64,000 nt of DNA from Seonamhaeicola sp. (lineage in GTDB: Bacteria > Bacteroidota > Bacteroidia > Flavobacteriales > Flavobacteriaceae). Below are positions 56,029 to 63,323 of this stretch, one piece after another (the stretch's first letter is position 1; each line of letters starts with the position of its first letter). A model generated the notes under the pieces. The model did no database searches. It was not told where the DNA came from and saw only the letters and a program-made list of their open reading frames with translations. The stretch lies in contig NZ_JANQJQ010000005.1 of assembly GCF_028281565.1 (NCBI RefSeq), positions 124,001-188,000 on the forward strand. The letters are read 5' to 3'. The translations under genes were made by a program, and so were the position numbers.

Positions 56029-57042
56029 ATGAAAGAACACACAACTATAAGTTTAGGTCATGGGAGTGGTGGATTGATGACAAGAGAATTATTAGATGAC
56101 ATTATTTTTAAAGCATTCAGTAACCCTTATTTGGATAAAAAACACGATGGATCGGTAGTACAGTTTGATGGTCCAATTGCGATTTCGACCGATAGTTTTG
56201 TGATTTCACCAATCTTTTTTAAAGGAGGAAATATAGGTGAATTAGCTATTCATGGAACAGTAAATGATGTGGCGATGTGCGGAGCAATGCCAAAATATTT
56301 GTCCTTGGCTTTTGTAGTAGAGGAAGGTTTGGATATCCAGGAATTTAAAACCATTATCAATTCTATAAAAACTACAGCTGAAGTATGTGGTGTACAAATC
56401 ATTACCGGTGATACTAAAGTAGTGGAAAGAGGTAAAGGCGATAAGATATTTATTAATACCACCGGATTCGGAGCGGTGCATCCTAAGGCAAAAATTTCAG
56501 CGGACCGTATTATGACGGGCGATAAGATTATTGTTAATGGAAATATTGCCCAACATGGAATGGCTATTATGTCTCAGCGTGAAGGTTTGGAGTTCGAAAG
56601 CACCATAGAAAGTGACTCTACCAACCTCAATTTTATCACACAAAAGTTATTAGATCAATTTGGAGATCAAATCCATTTGTATAGGGATGCTACCAGGGGT
56701 GGAATTGCCAGTGTTCTCACAGAGATAGCTCTTGATATTAATAAGGGCGTGGCCATTCATGAAAAACATTTGCCTTTGGATAGACAGGTTGCAGCGGCCT
56801 GCGAGATTTTAGGGTTAGATCCTCTTTATGTAGCTAACGAGGGCGTTTTTGTAGCTATAGTGGATGAGCCCATAGCCGATGACGTTCTTGAGATGCTTAG
56901 AAATGATGAAAAGGGAACCAATGCATGTTGTATTGGTGAATTCACAGAAGAATACCCAACTAAAGTGGTGATGCACTCCGGAATTGGAGGTAAGCGAATT
57001 GTAAGCCCATTGATAGGAGAACAATTACCTAGAATCTGTTAA
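56029..57042 (+). CDS. hypE: Hydrogenase maturation protein HypE
   Basis: A 337-residue ATP-dependent dehydratase of the PurM fold. It has LGHGSGGLMTRELL at the N-terminus, STDSFVISP, HGTVNDVAMCGA, the ATP-site region GDTKVVERGKGD and DATRGGIASVLTEIA. The C-terminal PRIC tail, whose cysteine carries the thiocarboxamide, is intact. The stop codon overlaps the stop end of the convergent nickel-permease gene by 4 bp. Confidence 0.97.
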   Translation: MKEHTTISLGHGSGGLMTRELLDDIIFKAFSNPYLDKKHDGSVVQFDGPIAISTDSFVISPIFFKGGNIGELAIHGTVNDVAMCGAMPKYLSLAFVVEEGLDIQEFKTIINSIKTTAEVCGVQIITGDTKVVERGKGDKIFINTTGFGAVHPKAKISADRIMTGDKIIVNGNIAQHGMAIMSQREGLEFESTIESDSTNLNFITQKLLDQFGDQIHLYRDATRGGIASVLTEIALDINKGVAIHEKHLPLDRQVAAACEILGLDPLYVANEGVFVAIVDEPIADDVLEMLRNDEKGTNACCIGEFTEEYPTKVVMHSGIGGKRIVSPLIGEQLPRIC

Positions 57043-57740
57043 TTAGCAAAGGTCCAATAGACTCCTACTACAATAGCAATAATACCAGCCGCTAGTCTAA
57101 TTCCATTGAAAAAGGTATTGTTGTGACCGTTAGTAGAATAGTCTGATATTTTCCCGATCACAAAAGCAAAACTTATCATAGCTATCAAGGTTCCCATTCC
57201 GAATCCTACGATATATGAACCTGAATCCCAGGTTGATTCAAACCCTAAAACCGGTAGAAAAATCAAGAAATGGGCTATTCCTGCTAAGCCATGTAGAACA
57301 CCAATAGAAAATGAAGCCCACCATGATTGTTTCTTTTTTGGGTGTGAATGTACGTGAGAATCATTGTGATGATGGTCGTGTTCATGAACGTGAATTATGG
57401 GGAAATCTTCACTGTGAACGTGAAGGTGTTTATGCTGGTGTTGCTTTTTATAAATTTTGTAAATAGCCCAAACACCAATACCAATGAGTACAAGTCCTAC
57501 TAATTGTTCACTATAGGCTGAAATACTATCAACAGGAATTAAATCCTTAAAAAGCACAAAAAGGACGCCTATTAAGATCATTCCTGCTAAATGACCTATA
57601 CCCCAAAACAAACCAACTTTCCACGCTTTTCGTTTGGATTCAACAGCAAAAGGAAGTACAGCAGCTAAATGATCAGGACCCGTAATTACATGTAATATAG
57701 AGGCAATAATACCAGCAAATAAAGGAAAACTTTCTGTCAA
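57039..57740 (-). CDS. His-rich NicO/UreH-type nickel permease
   Basis: A 233-residue membrane protein with about six helices. It has the metal-transport motif HVITGPDHLAAVLP in helix 1 and GIGHLAG and LHGLAGIAH later. The loop between helices 3 and 4 (about residues 99-133) holds some 15 histidines. UreH/NicO relatives supply nickel for urease or hydrogenase, and this position at the end of the hydrogenase island supports that. Its promoter carries the ATGA-N6-TCAT operator. It converges on hypE with a 4-bp overlap. Confidence 0.88.
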   Translation of the reverse strand: MTESFPLFAGIIASILHVITGPDHLAAVLPFAVESKRKAWKVGLFWGIGHLAGMILIGVLFVLFKDLIPVDSISAYSEQLVGLVLIGIGVWAIYKIYKKQHQHKHLHVHSEDFPIIHVHEHDHHHNDSHVHSHPKKKQSWWASFSIGVLHGLAGIAHFLIFLPVLGFESTWDSGSYIVGFGMGTLIAMISFAFVIGKISDYSTNGHNNTFFNGIRLAAGIIAIVVGVYWTFAN

Positions 57741-57848
57741 TTTTTATAAATTTAAGTTGATTTAACTAGTTGAAAAAACATGGCTTTAGGTAATTATTTT
57801 GAGACAATTACTAAAACACTAAGTTATCCATTTCCGATTTACTATTTG

Positions 57849-57862
57849 ATGACATAAGTCAT
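57849..57862. promoter_or_regulatory. Palindromic operator upstream of the nickel permease
   Basis: ATGACATAAGTCAT. A leftward -7-like TAACTTAG lies at 57826-57819, 29.5 nt from the operator centre, the same geometry as at hyaA and hypA. It is in the 413-bp gene-free stretch 57741-58153, which also holds the right-hand att-like site and a palindrome near the AraC gene. Confidence 0.6.
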
Positions 57863-58003
57863 AGTTGCCGGGTGGTCAAGATCATAAAAAAAAAAGGATT
57901 GATTTATTAAAAAAACCCCATGATTTGTGATAATTCCCATGATATAATCCTTATTTGTACCTTAGCTTTAAGAAAGTATTATAAACACTTAGATAATACA
58001 TGC

Positions 58004-58020
58004 TGTATCGGCAAATAGAC
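58004..58020 (+). other. attR-like copy of the mnmE 3' end
   Basis: TGTATCGGCAAATAGAC, identical over 17 bases to 20111-20127 in mnmE. Upstream bases (ATGC) and downstream bases (TCGTAAAG) differ from those around mnmE. A 32-codon frame from ATG 57920 runs into it in the mnmE register. It marks the right end of the hydrogenase island. Confidence 0.75.
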
Positions 58021-58105
58021 TCGTAAAGCACTTACTTAGTCAGACTCTCTATCTTTATTTCATTTGTACTCTTATATTACCCGGCCATTTTTCTCTAAAT
58101 TTGTT

Positions 58106-58125
58106 AATATCAACATATTGATATT
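58106..58125. promoter_or_regulatory. Palindrome at the promoter of the first AraC gene
   Basis: AATATCAA (58106-58113) and TTGATATT (58118-58125) with a 4-nt spacer. It lies just after a TAAATTTG -7-like box (58096-58103), so a bound protein would cover the likely start site. Autorepression by the adjacent AraC protein is one possibility. Confidence 0.4.
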
Positions 58126-58153
58126 GTATAACATTTAAGGTAAAATCTAGTAA

Positions 58154-59077
58154 ATGAAAAACGAAAATCCTGAGGCAAAGTCACTCTATGAATTGTATCT
58201 TCATTTGGGACTACCCGTGGATTTAATTCAACCTTCCGAAGGGTTCGCTATTCTTAATTTAAAAGATGTTAATTTTGTACTCCCATATCAATCACCATCA
58301 TTCCGCCCAGATTATTTTTCATTTCTTTTCGTAAAAAAGGGAAAAGGAAAATATACAATAGACGAACATTCTTTTTTGGTTCAACCACATTCTATCTATT
58401 TTACCAATCCGAGTAATTACAGAACATTCAGTTGGAAAAAAATTGAAGAAATTTATCTGATAACTTTTGATGAAACATTTTTAAAACAATATATCAGTAA
58501 AGACATCTTCTCTACATTTCCATTTTTATTAACCGAAACGGTCAGCCCTAAAATTGTAAATGATGAATTTTATGGTGAAGTAGAACATGTTTATCTAAAT
58601 ATTCATAAAGAATACATCAATCAATCTACTGATACATATAGAATTATTGGGCATTTTTTGGCAGTGATGCTTTATAAAATCAAAGCTTATTTTTGGCAAG
58701 ATTATAACCCAATTTATGAAGGTAACAGAAGTTCACAAATCGTTAAATCATTTAAGCGACTGCTTGAAAAACACTATCGTGATTTAATTGCAGGAAAAAT
58801 AGAAGTCGTTTTTAGACTTCAAGATTATGCCGATGCACAAAACCTTCATCCTAATTACCTGAGTAACATTATAAAAACCAAAACAGGAAAATCTGTTACC
58901 ACCTGGATTGCGGATAAAACTATTTCCGAAGCAAAATCACTATTGTTAAATTCATCAATGCCTATCAAAGAAATAACTTATACATTAGGATTTGCAGAAA
59001 CTGCTCATTTTAGTAATTTCTTTAAAAAACAAACCAAAATATCCCCGGTTCAATTTCGAAAAGATCACAAAATTTAG
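58154..59077 (+). CDS. AraC-family regulator
   Basis: A 307-residue regulator. The N-terminal half is a cupin-like sensor (FLFVKKGKGKYTIDEHSFLVQPHSIYFTNP). The C-terminal half carries the two AraC helix-turn-helix motifs (YADAQNLHPNYLSNIIKTKTG and ITYTLGFAETAHFSNFFKKQ, then ISPVQFRK). It is followed by an SDR gene 120 bp on, which has its own TACCTTTG box, and is related in layout to the regulator at 62258. It probably controls the SDR cluster. Confidence 0.88.
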   Translation: MKNENPEAKSLYELYLHLGLPVDLIQPSEGFAILNLKDVNFVLPYQSPSFRPDYFSFLFVKKGKGKYTIDEHSFLVQPHSIYFTNPSNYRTFSWKKIEEIYLITFDETFLKQYISKDIFSTFPFLLTETVSPKIVNDEFYGEVEHVYLNIHKEYINQSTDTYRIIGHFLAVMLYKIKAYFWQDYNPIYEGNRSSQIVKSFKRLLEKHYRDLIAGKIEVVFRLQDYADAQNLHPNYLSNIIKTKTGKSVTTWIADKTISEAKSLLLNSSMPIKEITYTLGFAETAHFSNFFKKQTKISPVQFRKDHKI

Positions 59078-59197
59078 TGAGATAATCCTCTATTCCCTTC
59101 TCCTATTTAAATTTTACAACTAATGCTGTATTTCTTGCAACAAACAAAAGACAGTACCTAAATACCTTTGTTTCATCAAATTTAAAAAGATAGACAA

Positions 59198-59938
59198 ATG
59201 AAAAATTTAAGTAACAAAGTAGCACTTGTAACAGGTGCTTCAAGAGGAATTGGTGCAGAGGTAGCCATACATTTGGCCAAAGCTGGGGCAAAAGTAATTA
59301 TTAATTATTCAGGCAGTAAAGAAGCAGCAGAAGAGGTTGTAAAACAAATCAAAACAAATGGTGGAGATGCCATTGCTATACAAGCTGATGTAAGTAACTC
59401 GCAAGATGTAAAAAATCTTTTCAATAATGCTATTACCCACTACGGAAAAGTTGATGTGTTAGTCAATAATGCAGGTATTATGATCAATACGCTTATTAAA
59501 GATACCACCGACCAGAATTTTGCAAAACAACTGGATGTAAATGTAAAAGGAGTATTTAATACACTTCGCGAAGCTGCCACAAAATTAGCAGAAAATGGAA
59601 GTATTATCAACTTTTCGACTTCTGTCAATAGAATCATTCTGCCCACGTATGGGCCTTATGTGGCTACCAAAGCAGCTGTTGAGCAGTTAACCCGTGTATT
59701 TGCAAGAGAAGTGGGAAGCAGGGGGATTAATGTAAATTCAATTTCTCCTGGGCCTACAAATACAGTATTGTTTACAAAAGGAAAACCACAAGAAGTAATT
59801 AACAGATTAGCTTCTTTATCAGCCTTCAATCGTATTGGAGAGCCTGAAGATATTGCAAAAATTGTAACCTTTCTGGCAAGTGATGATGCCAAATGGATTT
59901 CTGCTCAGAACATAGGTGCCAACGGAGCAATGGCTTAA
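59198..59938 (+). CDS. Short-chain dehydrogenase/reductase
   Basis: A 246-residue classical SDR. It has TGASRGIG (cofactor), NNAG, the catalytic Ser in NFSTSVNR and YVATK (Tyr-Lys). The INYSGSKEAAEEV stretch after strand 2, with no acidic residue at its end, favours NADPH. It resembles FabG-type 3-oxoacyl reductases and glucose/aldehyde-type SDRs; the substrate cannot be read. A TACCTTTG -7-like box lies at 59163-59170. The DUF1097 gene follows 29 bp later. Confidence 0.9.
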   Translation: MKNLSNKVALVTGASRGIGAEVAIHLAKAGAKVIINYSGSKEAAEEVVKQIKTNGGDAIAIQADVSNSQDVKNLFNNAITHYGKVDVLVNNAGIMINTLIKDTTDQNFAKQLDVNVKGVFNTLREAATKLAENGSIINFSTSVNRIILPTYGPYVATKAAVEQLTRVFAREVGSRGINVNSISPGPTNTVLFTKGKPQEVINRLASLSAFNRIGEPEDIAKIVTFLASDDAKWISAQNIGANGAMA

Positions 59939-59967
59939 CTTCTATAATCATTTAATTATTACATATT

Positions 59968-60432
59968 ATGAAAACATTTTTAACAGCCCTTGTTATGGGG
60001 CTATGTGGAGCATTAGCAGTTTTTATCTCATTTTCTATGGGGTGGGCTACTTGGGTAATGTTCCTTTCCTGGGTAAGTTATTACCTATTCGGAAAATCGA
60101 TTAAAGCATATATTCCCAGTTTTTTGCAGATCATTTTGGGAATAGTAATGGGGGTACTTATACAGTCTTTAGCAAGTTTACTCATTCCAGCGACGGGAGC
60201 ATTGGGATTTCCAATAACCGTTTTTATTCTTATTGGCTCTCTGGTATACATATCCAAAATCAAAGGATTAAACAATATTCCTGCTTGGTTTTTGGGTTTA
60301 ATCATCTTTTTTGGAGTACATCCAGAGCTACTAGTAATCCCGGTATTAGGTTTACTCATCCCTATAGTTGCTGGGGTAGTCTTTGCATTGATTAATGACA
60401 CAGGACTAAAATATATAAACACAAAATTTTAA
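59968..60432 (+). CDS. DUF1097 membrane protein
   Basis: A 154-residue protein with about five hydrophobic helices spanning nearly its whole length (MKTFLTALVMGLCGALAVFI at the start, FGVHPELLVIPVLGLLIPIVAG near the end). It matches the DUF1097 family, inner-membrane proteins of unknown function. It sits between two SDR genes (29 bp before, 10 bp after), so it is likely co-transcribed with them. Confidence 0.8.
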   Translation: MKTFLTALVMGLCGALAVFISFSMGWATWVMFLSWVSYYLFGKSIKAYIPSFLQIILGIVMGVLIQSLASLLIPATGALGFPITVFILIGSLVYISKIKGLNNIPAWFLGLIIFFGVHPELLVIPVLGLLIPIVAGVVFALINDTGLKYINTKF

Positions 60433-60442
60433 TAAATTAATT

Positions 60443-61195
60443 ATGAACACATTACAAAACAAAACAGCCATAATTTCAGGTTCTGCAAGAGGTTTAGGAA
60501 AGGCCATTGCAGAAAGATATGCAGTTCTTGGTGCTAATATTGTTATAAACTATTCTAAAGATAGAATATCGGCCGAAGAGACGCTATCAAATATTAAAGC
60601 CATGGGAGCTAAAGCCATAGCAATACAAGCTGATGTCAGTAAAGTAACAGACATTGAAAGACTATTTAAGGAAACAAAAAAGACCTTCGGAAAAATAGAC
60701 ATTGTAGTTGCCAATGCCGGAATAGAAATGGTAGAAACACCAGTAACGCAATTCACGGAAGAACAATTTGACAAGTTATTTTCTATAAATACAAAAGGAG
60801 CATATTTTACAATGCAACAAGCGGCGAAAAACGTAGAAGATAATGGACGTATTATTTATATCGCATCCAGCACTACAATATTTCCCGTACAGGGAATGGC
60901 TGTGTATGGTGGAAGCAAAACTACACCGAGATATCTGGTAGATGTTCTTTCAAAAGAGATTGGACATCGAGGTATTACGGTAAATTCTATCATCCCATTT
61001 GCAGTTGATCATTCTGGAATATTTGTTGATCCTAATGCCTATCCAGAACTACGAAAATCATTGATTAAAAGCTGCCCTATGGGAAGGTTGGCAGAAGTAG
61101 AAGATGTAGCAAACCTAGCAGAATTTTTTGCTAGTGATCTATCATCTTTTGTAAACGGGCAACACCTATTGGTAAATGGAGGTGCTACCCAATAA
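60443..61195 (+). CDS. Short-chain dehydrogenase/reductase
   Basis: A 250-residue classical SDR: SGSARGLG cofactor loop, ANAG, Ser in IASSTTIFP, YGGSK (Tyr-Lys) and a C-terminal VNGQHLLVNGGAT. It resembles the SDR at 59198 in length and layout and may be an old duplicate. It lies 10 bp after DUF1097 in the same probable operon. The substrate is unknown. Confidence 0.9.
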   Translation: MNTLQNKTAIISGSARGLGKAIAERYAVLGANIVINYSKDRISAEETLSNIKAMGAKAIAIQADVSKVTDIERLFKETKKTFGKIDIVVANAGIEMVETPVTQFTEEQFDKLFSINTKGAYFTMQQAAKNVEDNGRIIYIASSTTIFPVQGMAVYGGSKTTPRYLVDVLSKEIGHRGITVNSIIPFAVDHSGIFVDPNAYPELRKSLIKSCPMGRLAEVEDVANLAEFFASDLSSFVNGQHLLVNGGATQ

Positions 61196-61344
61196 AGTCT
61201 ACTAATAATTGAAATGAATTACTGAGACGATTGATTAGATTAAAACAACTTCCGCACTTTGGCTTCATCCTTCCTCAATTTGGCTACAAGAAGGCGAATG
61301 TGATTATTGACCTTTGTACTATTCTAATATTAAAATTTAAAATC

Positions 61345-62178
61345 ATGGAATATCAAAAAGAAAACAAAGTTTGGTTCATTACAGGTTCTTCCCGCGGGTT
61401 TGGACGTATTTGGACGGAAGCAGCACTTGAGCGTGGAGATAAAGTTGTAGCAACCGCACGCAGATTGGAGAGTATATCCTATCTTCAGGAAAAGTACGGC
61501 GAAAATGTACTCACACTAACACTTGATGTAACAAAAGCGGATCAAGTAAAGGCTATACTCGAGCAAGGATATCATCATTTTGGCAGATTGGACGTAATTC
61601 TGAATAATGCTGGCTATTCACTTGTTGGTACTATCGAGGAAGCTAGTTTAGACGATGTCCGTGCACTCTACGAGACCAACATTTTTGGTGCGCTCTCTGT
61701 TATCAAGGCTGCTCTGCCATTATTGCGCAAGCAAGGTGGCGGTCACATATTAGGTGTATCAAGTAGCCTGGGGCTTGAGTCTATGCCCGTAATCGGGTAT
61801 TATTGTTCTACAAAATGGGCATTTGAAGCAATTCATGAAAGCTTAGCGGCAGAAGTCAAGTCTTTCGGCATTAAGGTAACCCTTATTGAGCCAGGTGCCT
61901 ATGCAACAGAGTTCGGCAGTCCAGAGTCATTAAAAATGGCTAGTGGGCTTGACATCTACTCAGACTTTAAAGGGCAATTTGTACAAGGTCTGCGAAATCT
62001 AGAACGAGGAAACCCAAATGCTACTCCAGAGGCTCTTTTTAAAGTGGTAGATGCGAAACAGCCACCTCTACGACTTTTCTTGGGCAACCAGACATTACCT
62101 TCAGTACGTAAGGCTTACAATGAACGACTGGCAACCTGGGAAGCGTGGGAAGAGGTATCCAATGCCGCACAGGGTTAA
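61345..62178 (+). CDS. Short-chain dehydrogenase (SDR, larger subgroup)
   Basis: A 277-residue SDR starting at ATG 61345 (MEYQKENKVWFITGSSRGFG); the frame is open back to 61231, but those codons do not look like SDR sequence. It has NNAGYS, Ser in VSSSLGLES, YCSTKWA and a C-terminal tail longer than the other two SDRs, as in the oxidoreductase subgroup with LFLGNQTLPSV endings. It is 149 bp after the previous SDR and ends at a good terminator. Confidence 0.88.
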   Translation: MEYQKENKVWFITGSSRGFGRIWTEAALERGDKVVATARRLESISYLQEKYGENVLTLTLDVTKADQVKAILEQGYHHFGRLDVILNNAGYSLVGTIEEASLDDVRALYETNIFGALSVIKAALPLLRKQGGGHILGVSSSLGLESMPVIGYYCSTKWAFEAIHESLAAEVKSFGIKVTLIEPGAYATEFGSPESLKMASGLDIYSDFKGQFVQGLRNLERGNPNATPEALFKVVDAKQPPLRLFLGNQTLPSVRKAYNERLATWEAWEEVSNAAQG

Positions 62179-62209
62179 TCAAAATAAAGTATTTTTTTAA
62201 CTTTAATGA

Positions 62210-62245
62210 CAGCCGATAATTAGTATCTTATCGGTTGTTGTTTTC
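62210..62245 (+). terminator. Intrinsic terminator
   Basis: CAGCCGATAA (62210-62219) and TTATCGGTTG (62228-62237), one G-U pair, 8-nt loop, followed by a T-rich run. It ends the SDR transcript before the second AraC gene. Confidence 0.8.
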
Positions 62246-62257
62246 TAACTACTAAAA

Positions 62258-63169
62258 ATGAAAAAAGAAGAAAACATACCTAGAAAATTTGATTCGTTAT
62301 CTGACTTCCATAGTGCATTTGGTTTACCAAAGCCTGCTCACCCCTTGATAAGTTTTATAGATATTGAAGAAATCTCTGTCCCAACAGAGGAGTCATTTGA
62401 TTTCTTTGTTTTAAATTTTTATAAAATTGCTTATAAAACAACACTTTGTGGACAAGCAAGATACGGTCAAAATTACTACGACTTTGGCGAAGGTGGATTG
62501 ATTTTTACCTCCCCAAATCAGGTTTTTGAAAGCCCCAAGAGTTCCGCTTCGGGTTATATCTTTTTTATTCACCCTGATTTCTTATTGACTTACCCATTGG
62601 TTAAAAAAATAAAACAATATGGTTTTTTTTCATATGCCGCAAATGAAGCGTTACATCTCTCGGCCAAAGAAAAAGAAACCATCATGTCTATTTTTGAAAT
62701 CATCGAAGATGAATTAAAAAGCAGAATAGATGATTTTAGTCATGATGTGGTTATTTCCCAAATAGAATTGTTGCTAAACTACGGTAATCGATTTTACAAC
62801 CGGCAGTTTATCACACACAAAGCTGTTTACAGAGATCTTTTGTCAAAGCTAGAGGAAATTCTAGATAATTATTTCAATGGCGAAAAACCATTAAACATAG
62901 GACTACCCTCTGTTCACTATTTAGCCAAACAGGTCAACGTATCTCCAAGTTATTTAAGTGATATGTTACGCTCACTCACAGGACAAAATGCTCAACAGCA
63001 TATTCATCATAAGTTAATAGAAAAAGCCAAGCAAGAATTGTCCACAACCAGCCTGTCTGTAAGCGAAATTGCCTATGTTTTGGGTTTCGAGCACCCACAA
63101 TCCTTCAGTAAGTTTTTTAAATCAAAGACTAAACTCACTCCATTAGAATTTAGAAAATCCTATAACTGA
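62258..63169 (+). CDS. AraC-family regulator
   Basis: A 303-residue regulator with an N-terminal cupin-like sensor half (YDFGEGGLIFTSPNQVFE, FFIHPDFLLTYPLVKKIKQYGFF) and C-terminal helix-turn-helix motifs (LAKQVNVSPSYLSDMLRSLTG, IAYVLGFEHPQSFSKFFKSK, LTPLEFRKS). This subfamily commonly neighbours SDR and NmrA-type oxidoreductase genes in Bacteroidota. Here it lies between an SDR gene and the NmrA-like gene at the window edge. Confidence 0.88.
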   Translation: MKKEENIPRKFDSLSDFHSAFGLPKPAHPLISFIDIEEISVPTEESFDFFVLNFYKIAYKTTLCGQARYGQNYYDFGEGGLIFTSPNQVFESPKSSASGYIFFIHPDFLLTYPLVKKIKQYGFFSYAANEALHLSAKEKETIMSIFEIIEDELKSRIDDFSHDVVISQIELLLNYGNRFYNRQFITHKAVYRDLLSKLEEILDNYFNGEKPLNIGLPSVHYLAKQVNVSPSYLSDMLRSLTGQNAQQHIHHKLIEKAKQELSTTSLSVSEIAYVLGFEHPQSFSKFFKSKTKLTPLEFRKSYN

Positions 63170-63323
63170 TGAACATTATGGAAACAAATTGAGCTGACAA
63201 AAGATATAAAAATAGGGCTTGAGGTTCAATGATTAGTAACGGTTTGAAAAACCTTTCATTTTGACTACAACAAAAATCATTTTGGCTACATCTGTTGTTT
63301 AATAACATTGCAATTTTGTATTA

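Larger units (their letters stand above)
36821..58020. mobile_element. Putative genomic island 2: self-contained hydrogenase island
   Basis: Segment between the second and third copies of the mnmE 3' end. It contains 17 genes, all for hydrogen metabolism: two Hox-type modules, a membrane-bound hydrogenase with cytochrome b, two maturation proteases, hypA to hypF and a nickel permease. No recombinase or transfer gene is present. The right boundary matches mnmE over 17 bases; the left boundary is the synonymous variant. Confidence 0.6.

Noticed and set aside
20128-58003. Prophage or conjugative element
   Set aside because: No phage structural, replication, relaxase or transfer genes are present; only cargo genes are seen.
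61231-61344. Longer N-terminus for the third SDR
   Set aside because: The Rossmann motif follows directly after ATG 61345; upstream codons have no SDR features.
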